From Pilaira anomala (taxonomy: Eukaryota > Mucoromycota > Mucoromycetes > Mucorales > Mucoraceae), in assembly GCA_025716855.1 (NCBI GenBank), contig JAIXMQ010000078.1:42724-106723 (forward strand): a stretch of 64,000 nt of DNA. Direction: 5' to 3'. The notes beneath the pieces were generated by a model. That model was not told the DNA's origin, did no database searches, and was given only the letters and a program-made list of their open reading frames with translations. Position numbers and translations under genes: made by a program. This document shows, in pieces, positions 36,816-47,524 of the stretch (the first letter of the stretch is position 1; each line of letters starts with the position of its first letter).

Positions 36816-38791
36816 ATGCAGCGATTTGTAAAAGTAATATCGCCTTTTATTATTAAACGACAAACAGCTCATTTACAACAGTACAAGACTATATTTACCA
36901 AGCCAGGTAATAAGAGAAAAAAGAAAAAGAAAAAGGAAATACAAAATAAATTTTTTCGAAGCTAATACAGATAAAGTAGTCTTTAACACCAAGGAAACAA
37001 CTTCTGTTGTACCAGAAGATCGTTTATTTATGCATGAATTATTAGAAAAGATTACCGAAAACAATAATAGCTTACCACCTCCCGTTTTTACCGAAAAATG
37101 TTGCGATTTTTTTAAACAACTGGATAAAGTAAAAAACTTGTAAAAAAAAAGAGAAGAAAAAAAAAGAGAGACGATTTTGATTACGATTATGTATGTAAAC
37201 AATTTTTTTTTTAAATTCGTCCTATAGAATAGCAAGAAAGAGTTTTTTAAGATACTCTCCACTGAATTTAGTAAGTATTTTTTCCTTATGGTTACTATAA
37301 TCGTTTTTACAAACAACTTCATTAGACCGGGTAAATGCGGTGAAAGAGGCAAAAGAATACATTAGTCTCGGGAAAAGCAATGTGACGCAGGTTTGTACTA
37401 AAAGGGTTTTATATGTATACGCAATATTGATATAACATCAGGCGGAAAAAAATTTATTACATTATTTAGACCACATACGTCAATTACCGAACGGATTAAA
37501 ATTATTGGTGGATATGAGAGCTGATTTATTGGTAAAGTAATACATGCATCTATGGTATTTGGTATACTAAGTAGTACAATAGAATATAATGGGCTCCAGA
37601 GATAGTCCTGAGTATCTCGAGTTTGCTAGTTTAGAGGAAGATATTCGATTGAAATTAAAGACATATATCATTGGATTTTTAAAGTTGGAGAGAATTACTT
37701 GGCAAAAGAGTTCAGCCGAATTATTAGAAAAGGTACTTGAATATATTTGTTTACAAACTGCGTTTAACATATAAAAAGATTTGTGATTATGAGGCTGTTC
37801 ATGCAGTACATGATTGGAAAGATATTAAAAGGTACCCTTTTTTTATATATATATATATATATTTGGCTGACTTATCTTTTGATAAAACAAAAAAAAAAAA
37901 AACTCATCTTACTTATTAGACGATTAGGTCCAGATAGACGTGTATTTGCATTTTTCGAAAACAACGTTCCCAATGAACCATTAGCATTTGTACATGTAGC
38001 TCTTGTTCCTGAAATATCTAGCTCAGTTCAGGATATTTTAAACGAACCTTTACCAACTCAAAATAGTATCAATACTGAAAAGTTTATATGTGCTATATGT
38101 TATTCAATTACTACACAAAAAGGACTTGGTGGTATTAATTTGGGAAATTATTTAATTAAACAAGTTGTAAACAATTTGAAAAATGAGTTTACTCAATTAG
38201 AAACTTTTGCTACCCTTAGTCCTATGCCTGGGTTTAGAAAATGGTTGTTACATCATGCTGAAACTGATACCAAAATTCAGGCTGAATTAGGGCCTGAATG
38301 GAAGACAGTGAGTAGCAGCAATCTCTATGTTTTTAGTTTCATTTATTAACTATGTCTATAGAAATTAAATAGGTTCAATAAACAAGATCAAAAACAATTA
38401 AAGGATCCTTTAATGAAATTATGCTCTAGATATATCTTGTCTGAAAAAAGAATCGAAAAGAATGCTTTAGATCCTGTTGGTAAGTACATATAGATCATAC
38501 ATGCGTAATGCGTATAACTCAACTACATAAATACACATCATAGCCAATTTTCATTTGAGAAACGGTGCTTGTGCACATCAAATCCATTGGCAGGCAGACA
38601 CTTCTGAAAAGGGAATTCAAGAATCTTTTGGTATTATGATTAATTACAATTATATTTTGGATCGATTAGAAAGTAACCGTAGATTATATCTTTTGGATGG
38701 TACAATTTCCGTGAGTGAACCAAACAAAGAAGGCTGGCTTTCTCATTACGTGATAGAAAAAAATAAAATAAAAAAAAAGGATGGTATATAA
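36816..38791 (+). CDS. MLYCD: Malonyl-CoA decarboxylase
   Basis: Ten exons (36816-36906, 36962-37128, 37228-37270, 37326-37390, 37442-37531, 37583-37732, 37779-37831, 37920-38307, 38362-38479, 38544-38791) give about 470 aa. The enzyme converts malonyl-CoA to acetyl-CoA and CO2. Family motifs: ICDYEAVHAVHDWKDIKRR, RVFAFFENNVPNEPLAFVHV, the catalytic serine in CYSITTQKGLGGINLG, and the catalytic histidine in NFHLRNGACAHQIHW. The basic N-terminus (MQRFVKVISPFIIKRQ) looks like a mitochondrial presequence. The C-terminus ends KKKDGI, with no SKL-type peroxisomal signal. Intron 1 has two possible in-frame acceptors 9 nt apart (exon 2 from 36962 or 36971). The stop is 15 bp from that of the convergent SEC22. 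Confidence 0.93.
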
Positions 38792-38806
38792 TATTGGACT
38801 ATTTAT

Positions 38807-39679
38807 TTAAAACCAGTAATAACGTACAAGTATAACAAACAAAATAACAAATGCGATGATGGCAGGAGGACCATACTTACGATATAATGCTTGTAAATTT
38901 AAGTGGCGTGCTTTATCCTTGAACATCTTGGCACTATCCTTTAATTCCCCAGAAATAGTACTCATACGATCTAAACTATCTCCACGCCATAACAAATCTT
39001 CCATATTTTTTGTCATAATACGTGTGACATCTTGTAAATCTTCATTTAATTTAGATAAGTTGCTTTGGGTTCGTGTATCTTGATAAATTCTCTTGGTCTT
39101 TTGCATAAATGTATCTAAAAGCAAAGTCAGTTTTGGACTCTTTAAATATTTCACGCGTTTTTTTTAATATATATACATACCAAATTTGACAAAAGCATAA
39201 GGTCTTAATCCTGGTTTATCTACTTCGTTACCATAACTCATATTGAACTCCTTGACTAATTCTTCCAAATAACTAAATGCAAGCTTACGAGGATAGGATT
39301 GATCGCAAATACAGAGATAACAAACACTTCCTTCGATAATGTAACTAAAAAAAAAAGGGATTTTGAGTAAAATTACTTAAAAAGGGTATACCAAAAAAGA
39401 TAAAAAAAAAAAAAGCTTACTGGAACACGTATTTTCCTGACTCAATAGAACATCTCGGTTCTGAATTAGGACTGAGACGTTTGAAGATGGTCTTTGCTTG
39501 TCCCTTATATTCAGCTAACTCGGTTTCAACCTTTATACATGATATTAGTCACTTGTTTTCGATCGCGAAAAAGAAAGATAAATAAAGTAAAATAAAAATA
39601 AACTTACTTGCTCATCATCCATACTGGCAGCTAAAGGAAGCCCATCAGAAATTCTTGCAATAATAGTTGTCTTTACCAT
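38807..39679 (-). CDS. SEC22: SEC22, ER-Golgi R-SNARE
   Basis: Exons 39679-39608, 39530-39421, 39344-39181 and 39114-38807 give 217 aa, the usual Sec22 length. The N-terminal longin domain runs from MVKTTIIARISDGLPL through CSIESGKYVFHYIIEGSVCY and ends near LRPYAFVKF. The SNARE motif carries the zero-layer arginine (EDLLWRGDSLDRM). One C-terminal membrane anchor (PAIIAFVILFVILVRYYWF) ends the protein. Sec22 drives fusion of vesicles moving between ER and Golgi. All four exons join in frame, and nothing is missing. Confidence 0.95.
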
Positions 39680-40263
39680 CTTGAAGAAAATATATATTGA
39701 CAAAAGAAGAAAGAAAGAAAGGAAAAAGAAGAATCCATTGAAGAAATGTAATTTGTGACGTGGCAAAACCACCTGTTATTGGGAAAGTCTGATCGTGATT
39801 TTGTGTATTTTTGAGAAGTTATTATGCTACTTTGCATCAAGTATGTTCCATATCTTTAATATGAGCAATTATGGCAAGATATTAGGAAAATATTGCAGTA
39901 CATTTAGGTTTAATAATAATAAAATACATCTACATGTAATCAGAAAGAATCCAATACATGCTATGCTACCTCGTTTATTATCACAATGAATAGTATCATG
40001 TGCTGATACATAGCAGCATGTTTTATTTTATTTGGATGCATTTCGATGTGTTGAAAATGATCTACACTTTTGTTTGGAGAAGTACCATAAACTATACGCC
40101 TTATACAACGATATATTACTTTAATTATGCCATTTTGTATTATTGAATGAATCGTTCTTTTATTGAACAGGTGAATATAGTTTACTGCTCAGCAGTAGGG
40201 TTTTTTTGACACGCACACTTTTTTTTTAAATTATTTCAAACGCGAAAGATTGTATGTATATAT
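39680..40263. other. Intergenic between SEC22 and the HYPK homologue
   Basis: AT-rich, with no supported gene. A 64-codon open frame at 39795-39989 has no start context or family features. Promoter elements of SEC22 (minus strand) should lie at the left end; none was recognised. Confidence 0.4.
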
Positions 40264-40767
40264 TTATTGTCTAACCAAGTAAGTAAGTGTAGCAACAATA
40301 TCGCATTTGTTAGCTCTTAAAGCAGCTTCAGCCTCGGGTTTTGTAAGTTGCATTTCCTTCATCTAAATACAATGTAAATATAACTAATAGAATTCTACCT
40401 ATCTCTTATAACTTACCACAAAATCTACGTCTGCTTTATTTACAGGTTCAGACGAAGTTTTACTTCTAAAAATCGTGTCAATAAAAATTGCTTTTTCCAT
40501 AATTTTTCTTTTGTGTGTATTCTAGAACTTACTGAACTAATTTTCTATGCTCGTTAGCGAGTGTTTGTAACTCTGCTAAGGACTATTGAGAGTTGTTTAT
40601 TTAGATGACCAAAGAATAAAATAACATCTCTATTTTACCTTGGCAAGTTTGTCAGCAGCTTGTTGTCTAAGTTTCATTTCTTCGCTGACAACATTGTTTT
40701 TCTTGGGCTCACCGTGATCGTGATTGCAGTTGGAGTGATCGTGATGATGGTCGTGAGCAGCAGCCAT
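40264..40767 (-). CDS. HYPK: HYPK-like protein with NAC/UBA-type C-terminal domain
   Basis: A small gene of four short exons (40767-40639, 40582-40533, 40465-40417, 40362-40264) giving 108 aa. All junctions are GT-AG and in frame. The N-terminus is His/Asp-rich (MAAAHDHHHDHSNCNHDHG). A helical segment follows (EEMKLRQQAADKLAKSLAEL), and the C-terminus is the UBA-like fold of HYPK (VMKEMQLTKPEAEAALRAN, then IVATLTYLV). HYPK binds the ribosomal N-terminal acetyltransferase NatA and modulates it, and acts as a chaperone. The assignment rests on domain order and the C-terminal motif. The His-rich start could bind metal, but that is a guess. Confidence 0.78.
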
Positions 40768-40984
40768 TTCTTCTTCTTTAAATCTTTATCTATATGATAA
40801 ACGTGAAAATATGTAGGTCTGAATTTTTTTGTGCTAGGATTTAGGGACTGGCATTTTTTTTTAAAGAAAGGTTATTAAAGACTTGCTGACTTTGTGATAG
40901 TTTAGTTTATTATAATAATAAAGCAAGCAAACGAAAGTTTCATACATTTGAAGACGTTTACTAGGTGTAAATGTCTGTAAAAGA

Positions 40985-41592
40985 TTATTATATTTTAATA
41001 ACTCTTTATTTTGTAATCGAACGTATCTAGTATTATGTACGGAAATATCTCGTCTTTCACTTTTACTAAGCTCTGCCTTGAAAGTCAAATCAAATATGCA
41101 TTTACACCTGACGAAGCGTATTTCGAAGTTTAGGCTCATGTGTAAGTCTTAAAAAACAAAAATAAGTAAACTTTTCTAATAGTAATTGATAGGGCTCGTC
41201 TTAGCAAAAATAACTCCATCCTAAAAAATGAAAGAGCTAAACCACCACCCGAACAAGATTTTGTAGGTGAAGTTTGTACACCGATCATGCCCGCCATCTT
41301 TAACAGGTCTGATTTGTATTTTAAAAGGTAAGCTATTGACTTATGCATTGGGTTATATGATACTGAACATAAACAAAGGGGTAATGCTATCCCTAATATA
41401 TCTACCACAGCCAGGAAAAGACTTTATGAAGAAAAGATGGGTGATCGCGTGGATATGCGGATAGTGACTAACATTGAGGGCTCTGAACACGATGTTTCGA
41501 CAGGGTAATATGCCAATGGATCACTTGGGCTAAATAAATGTTCAGACGACTACCAGAAACTATTGCGGGAGCCCAAGATTGTTTTGGATAGT
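40985..41592 (+). pseudogene. Decayed gene fragment, probably of a multi-copy Mucoromycota family
   Basis: Plus-strand coding-like segments read in order: an N-terminal piece ending KLCLESQIKYAFTPDEAYFE (about 41020-41130, followed by an in-frame stop); then IDRARLSKNNSILKNERAKP and CTPIMPAIFNRSDLYFKR (to 41330); then, after a good donor GTAAGC and an acceptor ending 41414, KRLYEEKMGDRVDMRIV; then STGRLPETIAGAQDCFG to a stop near 41592. The pieces are coherent as one protein, but the first needs a frame change. I recall similar sequences as repeated hypothetical proteins in Rhizopus/Mucor, but cannot confirm it. No function is assigned. Confidence 0.4.
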
Positions 41593-42089
41593 TAGTGGAT
41601 GTTGTCGTAATATTTGCCTAATCTCTACTTATAAATATATAAGTAGATCAGGGTTATAAACTAAACACTATAATAAAATCCTATTATTAAATCTTCATAA
41701 TAGTATACACGTGTTTAAACAAACAATGCTAATACATAATGCATTTCTCAGATGGAGAAAACAAAATAAAGTTACGTGAGAAAAAAAACTTCTTTTATTG
41801 TAGTTGATGTATTAATTGCTTAAAATTTTGGAAGTCTTTATGAAAATCAATCAATGTTTTTTTTAGCTTCAAAGTGTTTATAAAACGACAATCGAAACAA
41901 TCTTAAATTCTTGGATTAGTGCAAGCTTTAAAAAACAAGGTCAAAAGTTGAAGTTTGTTTTAATTTAACGATAAACATCAATCAATTAAGGTTATAAAAA
42001 TTATGCGATTCGAACTACGAAACTTCGTGTATATAACATTCAATTAGCCTGAATATGTTTTATCTTTTTTTTTTTCTCAGTTTTACAAT
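41593..42089. other. Intergenic, nothing recognised
   Basis: AT-rich. A pyrimidine tract ending in CAG sits at about 42063-42080, just before the next ORF, and could be a splice acceptor for an unseen upstream exon of it. Confidence 0.4.
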
Positions 42090-42434
42090 ATGCAATATAA
42101 CGCAAGGCTATTTCAAGAAAAAGCAGAAATAAACGGGCAAGTGGTAATAAGAATGTATTTGCCTAGTCATGGTGATTCAATACATATCTCGACAGACAAG
42201 GGATCAATCAGATTCATTAACCCCATCATTCAAGAAAATGGGGTGAGCAAAACTAAAGAAGTTTTTTTTATGGAAAACATTGCTTTCAAAAGATATTGGA
42301 AAGTTAATATCATTTCATTTAAGCTTGAATCAGAATATAATAATCACTTTAACGGGCCTATTGAAGTAGAACTTACTGATTCTAGTGAAGGAAATATTAC
42401 AACAATTAAATGCAACTTTGCCAAAATAATGTAG
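42090..42434 (+). CDS. Orphan small protein, unknown function
   Basis: A 114-codon ORF with balanced composition, no low complexity and alternating polar/hydrophobic residues typical of beta strands (QVVIRMYLPSHGDSIHIS, GPIEVELTDSSEGNITTIKC). There is no signal peptide, membrane segment or known motif. The T/C tract and CAG just upstream could be a splice acceptor, in which case this is the last exon of a larger gene. It lies beside a decayed multi-copy gene and could itself be a remnant. It is convergent with the aldolase gene. Confidence 0.4.
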   Translation: MQYNARLFQEKAEINGQVVIRMYLPSHGDSIHISTDKGSIRFINPIIQENGVSKTKEVFFMENIAFKRYWKVNIISFKLESEYNNHFNGPIEVELTDSSEGNITTIKCNFAKIM

Positions 42435-42922
42435 TTATCATTGCAATACTTTTTTTTTTAAAAAAAAAAAAGCTATTAAAAATTGTTGTTTTTTATAAGT
42501 GTTAACAATAAAATTCATTCTAAATACATATTTTACAAGAAAACTTATGCAGAAAAGATTGTTCAAGTTTTAAGCGTGTATGTAAATAGTGTTTATCTTG
42601 TAAGTGATCAAATAAAATCATATCAGTAAAAAATTTAAAATATAATCGGAATTATGCTACTTTTTTTTTTTTGAAAAGCACGGCACTATTTTTCTCTGAA
42701 TTGGTGCGACACTCTTTTCTAAAAACAATATTAGTTAGACGACAAACAAGGGAGGCCCCCCCTAGAAGAAGAAAAAGGCGATTATTTTTTGTTTTGTTTA
42801 TATTGACCGAAATCATTTTAAAAAAATAGTTTTTATTTATAGCAAAAAGTTACAATGACTTTTTAAAAAAAGTGTGTGAAAAGGGGGAATGAAGTTATTT
42901 TTTTTTGTTTTGATGAAAATAT
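42435..42922. other. Intergenic, 3' flank of aldolase
   Basis: Convergent spacer with A/T runs, a GGCCCCCCC-type run near 42753-42760 and no coding signal. Both neighbouring genes should terminate here; no specific poly(A) element is claimed. Confidence 0.4.
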
Positions 42923-44422
42923 TTACAATCTGTTAACATTGCCCAAGTTATCACAAGCTTGTTGAACTCTCTTGATCATAGTCTTTTCACACTCACGGAT
43001 GAAGACACGTGGATCATAGTACTTCTTGTTAGGCTTGTTCTCACCTTCGGGGTTACCGACTTGAGTTTGGAGATAACCCTTCTTGGATTCATAATAGTTC
43101 TTAAGACCGTCCCAGTAAGCCCATTGGGTATCAGTATCAACGTTCATCTTGATAACACCGTTCTTTACAGCTTCAGCAATCTCAGCTTCAGTAGAACCGG
43201 ATCCACCGTGGAAGACAAAGAAGACAGGCTTAGGGTTTTCACACTTGAGTTGTTCGACAACATAAGCTTGATGCTTACCCAAGAGTTCAGGATGCAACTT
43301 GACGTTACCAGGAGCATAGACACCATGAACGTTACCGAAACCGGCAGCAATAGAGAACAAGTCAGTGACTTCGGAGAAAGCCTTTTGAATATCCCAGATA
43401 TCTTCGGGTTGAGTATAAAGAGCAGCGTTATCAACAGCAGAGTTATCAACACCATCTTCTTCACCACCGGTGATACCGATTTCCATCTCGAGCCAACAGT
43501 CAATGGCTGCCATACGCTTAAGGTACTTGAGACAGATCTCAATGTTCTCTTCCTTGGATTCTTCAGAGAGATCCAACATGTGAGAAGAGAAGAGAGGTTC
43601 ACCATGAGCCTTGTAGTATTCCTCATCAGCAGCGAGCATACCTATTTATTTTTAAAATAAAAAACAGTTTAGTATACAACTGATATAAAATCTCACACGC
43701 TTTTTTTTTTTTAAAAAAAATATATATACTTTACCATCGAACCAAGGTAAGAGCTTCTTGGCACAGTGATCAGAGTGAATAATAACGGGAATACCATAAG
43801 CCTTGGCAACAGTACGAATATACTACAGAACGAAATAATGTATAAGCAAAAGAATTTCCTTTTTTTTTTATACATGAAACTCTTTTTCAATAAAAACTTA
43901 CTTGAGCACCAGCAACGGCACCAATAATAGAGGCTTCTTGGTTCTTGTTATCTAAACCCTTACCAGCAAAGTAGGCAGAACCACCTTGAGAGAATTGGAT
44001 GATAATAGGAGACTTGATATCACGAGCACCTTCAAGAGCAGCATTAACGGTACTAAAAAAAAAAGAAATACGTTAAGGATCCCGAGTAAAAAGATATATA
44101 TTTTTTTTAAAAGGGCGCGAATCTGGGGTTATTTGTTTTTTATATACATAGCACATGATGCTTTTAAGAGATACTAAACCCAGTATATACATATATATAT
44201 ATATATAGCCCTTTTAAATAAGTAGTAGGTCTTACCTAGTAGAGGTACAGTTGATAGCAGGGATAGCGAAGCTGTTTTCACGAGCTAAAAAAAATAAATG
44301 CGTTTGAGTGATCAATGAATGAAGGTACGACATATATAACTTTGTAATTTACCATATTCGAAAAGCTTCAAGAGGTTTTTACCAGTAACAACGCCAGCAG
44401 GAACAATATCGAGGAGACCCAT
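42923..44422 (-). CDS. FBA1: Fructose-bisphosphate aldolase, class II
   Basis: Exons 44422-44353, 44284-44236, 44052-43902, 43822-43735 and 43641-42923 give 358 aa, the normal class II length. The enzyme is a zinc-dependent glycolytic and gluconeogenic aldolase in the cytosol. Visible motifs: MGLLDIVPAGV start, FAIPAINCTSTSTVNAALE, the Zn/catalytic IIHSDHCAKKLLPW, EIGITGGEEDGVDN, the Zn-binding GFGNVHGVY and FHGGSGS, and NVDTDTQWAYWDG. Codons are markedly enriched in C/G-ending forms compared with neighbours, as expected for a very highly expressed gene. A TATA-like TTTAAATAAG lies on the minus strand at 44517-44508, about 90 bp upstream of the ATG. Confidence 0.97.
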
Positions 44423-45142
44423 TTTTTAATTGATAGTTTTGTTATAGAGAAAAAAAAAACTAAGGAAGAAAAAGAAGAAGAAAGGAAAGTTGATTTTGTT
44501 TCGTGTCCTTATTTAAACCTTTTTTTTTTTTAAATGCGTAAACCTCCGCTTGTGTTTTTATCCTGGGAAAGTTAGGGTCCACACAGACGAATTGAATTCA
44601 AATCAATCCGGACTTTTCCGTTTTTACTTATGAAAATCTGGGGTAAAAGGAGGAAAAATCACGAATTATAAAAAACCAGTTTAAAGACTTATCTAATGCT
44701 TGCTTTTGGCTTGTGAAAGTACTACAATCAAATCTATCAAATATACCAGCTGATATTTAGAGACATGATCCGTCAAAGTTAATTTCAAAAACGCGTTTAT
44801 ATATATATATATATATATAGTTCTCGGGAAACTGCATTATAGGGAACCAAGGTACTCTAGGTCCCAGTACTATAAAAATAAAAATAAAAATAAGCAAAAA
44901 TACGATTGGATAGAATGAAACACAAAAAGTGCTTTTCTTTTTTATTTTAGAAAAAAATCGCGTAAAATAAAATGCAATGGTGAATAAATCTTCGCTTTAA
45001 TATACGTGGCCAGAATAAAGGTAATTCCAAAGGTTTCTACGTTTGAAACGAAGAAACTGCCCACACCTGATTGAAAGCGTTAAATGAAAAATAAAATCAC
45101 CCTTTCCTCCCCCGTCCCGTAAACCCAAAATACACATATTAC

Positions 45143-45182
<40 letters not shown>

Positions 45183-45262
45183 TCAATTCATATCTACAGA
45201 AAGGAGAAAATAGAATAATATTACAGAGGGATATTTTAACCATATTTTTTTTTAAAAGAATA
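44423..45262. other. Aldolase upstream region and LSM6 3' flank
   Basis: It holds the aldolase promoter at the left end (TATA-like element near 44508). There is a TA repeat at 44797-44818, an AAAAT array near 44875-44892 and an A run of about 29 at 45152-45180. No coding sequence was found. Confidence 0.45.
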
Positions 45263-45655
45263 TTATGAGCTTTTATCTGCACTAATATATAAAACTTGAA
45301 TAGAAAAGTTAATATCGTTTGATTTTTTTTTGTATCTAATTTTATACTCTAAATACCATTGTTTCCTCTAATAAAAGTATCGCCATATGTATTCTTTAAT
45401 CTACCATCAACGTATTCTTCTGTATTTTCTAAAGCGATATTCATATAACCGTCTAAACAAGCCAAAGTACCTAATAATAATATATATAAAAAAAAGAGAT
45501 GAATAAAGAGATGTTCCTTCCAGTTGGTACTTTTTCTTTCTAAATATTGTTTTACCTTTATAGTCAATACCAGAGTTTAATCTAACTTTAACTGTTTGTC
45601 CTAATACAGTGCTAAGGAAGTCAGTAGGCGATCTTGTAGTAGTTTGATTCTCCAT
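45263..45655 (-). CDS. LSM6: LSM6, U6 snRNA-associated Sm-like protein
   Basis: Exons 45655-45556, 45470-45357 and 45294-45263 give 81 aa, the family length. Lsm6 is shared by the nuclear Lsm2-8 ring (U6 snRNA) and the cytoplasmic Lsm1-7 ring (mRNA decay). Sm1 motif: DFLSTVLGQTVKVRLNSG through LACLDGYMNIALENTEEYV; Sm2 motif: FIRGNNVLYIS. The last exon is only 32 nt including the stop and was found by completing the Sm2 motif. Without it the reading would end after GNNG. The junction AAT-G/TT restores GNNVLYI. Confidence 0.92.
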
Positions 45656-45993
45656 TGTTTTTGTTTTTGTTATAACGAAAAAAATCACAGAAAAAAAAAC
45701 AAAAATAGCAGTTGAAACTGAATTGCAGCAACTCAAACAGTCACGATCATGATCTTTCAAATGATTGTTAAAGAATGCATTCAAAGTATAAAATAAAACT
45801 AGACCATTATATTTGTTTGTATATTAACATTGTATTAAAAAAAAGTCTAATATGGGGGGGGGATTATGGAGTGGGGGGCATTTAATTCTAATTGAAAAAT
45901 AATTTAAAATGTGGTTGTTAGGAGAGGTTTTTTTTTTCTTGAAACAAAAAAAGATATATCTAAATAAATATTTTTGAAGTGTGGTACTTGGAC
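45656..45993. other. Short intergenic spacer
   Basis: It holds the LSM6 promoter side and the 3' end of the wall-protein gene. G-rich runs sit at about 45853-45877. No gene. Confidence 0.4.
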
Positions 45994-47193
45994 TTAGATA
46001 AGTAAGTAAGCAGCAATACCAGCGGCAGCAGCAACAAATGTACCACCAACACGGAAGTTATTACTGGCACCAGAGGCAGCAGCGGCAGAAGTGCTAGAGG
46101 CTCTTGCAGAAGATACGACAGAGTGAGCAGCGCTACTAGCCTTAGATGCAATGGATGATTTAGCACTGTCAACAGCACCGGTAGTAGTAGTAGCGGCAGA
46201 CATAGATGCTTGAGCAGCATTAATAGCTTCTGTGACAGCAGCAGCATCAACTTCGGCCAAGCTTGCGCTATCTTCTTTGATTTCAGAGGCACTGGCATCA
46301 GCGCTTTCTTTAACATCGGCAGACTCTTCCTTGGCTTCAGCATCTTCCTTGACCTCGGCCTCTTCGGTAATATCTTCTTCATTGGCTTCGTCAGCATCTA
46401 CAGCATCAGCATGGATACCACCTTTACCCTTGCCACCCTTGCTCTTTCCACCTTTACCGCTTGAACCTTTACCGCTTCCACCACCGCTGCTCCATTTGTC
46501 ATCATCTTCATCATCTTGGTTATCTTCGTCATCATCCCACTTGTTACCTTTACCACCGCTTTGACTACCATGGCTTCCTTTGTTACCACCATGGTTACCG
46601 CCATTGTTACTGTTGTCTTCATACTTGCTAGGACGGTTATTGCCACCGCTGCCACCCTTACCGCCCGATGAGTTGCCTTGGTTACCACCGCTGTTACTAC
46701 CCTTATTACCCCATGAGTTGCCTTGGTTACCACCTTGGTTACCACCTTGGTTACCCCATTTATCGTTTCCGTAATCACCTTTATCTCCCCATGGGCCATT
46801 ATCCTGATCCCAAGGATTACCCTACAAAAAAAAAAAGAAATGTAAGTTTGAGAGAGATAGAGTAACTAGAAAAATAAATGCTTACAGTAGGACGAGCAAC
46901 CCAACTCTTGGTACGAGTGACAGTAGTGAGGACAACAACAGGTGGTTTAGTTTCAATTTGGACACCAGACTTGGTTAATAACTCATATGGAGGACCTTTG
47001 AAATGAGGAGGACCATCGAAAGGAGGAGGACCATCGAAAGGAGGACCATCGAATGAATCATCCATAGGACGATAAGCGGCTATATAAAGATATATTAGTA
47101 TAGAGTCATAAAAAATAAAGTAGAAGAAAAAATAAACTTACAAACAGCACAAGCTAAAGTGGCTGTAAGAGCAAGTGTAGTGAGTGATTTCAT
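45994..47193 (-). CDS. Secreted GPI-anchored Gly/Ser/Ala-rich wall protein
   Basis: Exons 47193-47142, 47079-46886 and 46821-45994 give 357 aa. A signal peptide (MKSLTTLALTATLACAV) is followed by imperfect FDGPP repeats; a short globular part (ETKPPVVVLTTVTRTKSW); a long low-complexity region of GGNQG/GNKG-type repeats with acidic DDDEDNQDDEDDD; a KSKGGKGKGG tract; an Ala/Glu/Ser-rich stretch; and a C-terminal hydrophobic tail (VGGTFVAAAAGIAAYLLI) after small residues. This is the expected layout of a GPI-attachment signal. It is likely a cell-wall or surface protein; no enzyme domain is seen. A TATA box and a four-unit heat-shock element lie just upstream, so stress induction is likely. It is divergent from PSMD9. 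Confidence 0.82.
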
Positions 47194-47272
47194 ATTTTTT
47201 TTTTTATATAGTTTTATTATTCAGAAAAAGAGAAGAAGTTAACTTGAATATAAAACGATAGAAACTATTCAG

Positions 47273-47280
47273 TTTATATA
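47273..47280 (-). promoter_or_regulatory. TATA box of the wall-protein gene
   Basis: Minus strand reads TATATAAA, 80 bp upstream of the ATG at 47193 and 9 bp downstream of the heat-shock element in that orientation. Its position and sequence suit a core promoter for the minus-strand gene. Confidence 0.6.
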
Positions 47281-47289
47281 GAATCATCT

Positions 47290-47307
47290 GAATATTCCCG
47301 AAATTTC
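47290..47307. promoter_or_regulatory. Heat-shock element (four alternating units)
   Basis: The sequence GAATATTCCCGAAATTTC is GAA-nn-TTC-nn-GAA-nn-TTC with perfect 5-bp spacing, the consensus for trimeric Hsf1. It lies 97 bp upstream of the wall-protein ATG (minus strand) and 218 bp upstream of the PSMD9 ATG (plus strand), so it could act on either. Proximity to the TATA box favours the wall protein. Confidence 0.7.
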
Positions 47308-47524
47308 TAAAAGGTCCTGGTCAGACTTGAAAGTTAATTAAATCGGAAAAAAATATATAGAGTAATACATTATATTTTCGTTACAACCTTTCAAACTTAA
47401 TAAAAAGAGAGAGAGAGAGAGAAGTCGGAGATTTCCTGATACACAAACCTGTAAATCCTACTTTTTAATCTCTCAATACGTGTACACCTTTCTTTTTTAT
47501 TATTATTATTATTATTAAATTTAT

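Noticed and set aside
36642..36965. ORF through a long poly-T upstream of MLYCD
   Set aside because: A phenylalanine run encoded by the T tract. The MLYCD ATG at 36816 and its splice sites explain the coding part.
41136..41408. Minus-strand ORF (90 codons)
   Set aside because: Antisense to the decayed plus-strand gene, whose segments have splice sites and better protein character.
42959..43660. Long plus-strand ORF opposite the aldolase
   Set aside because: Antisense shadow caused by the biased codons of the highly expressed aldolase gene; no family features.
46210..46865. Overlapping plus-strand ORFs rich in Ser, Leu and Pro
   Set aside because: They are antisense shadows of the repetitive GPI-anchored protein gene. 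Their composition follows from its GGT/AAC codons, and they have no splice or start support.
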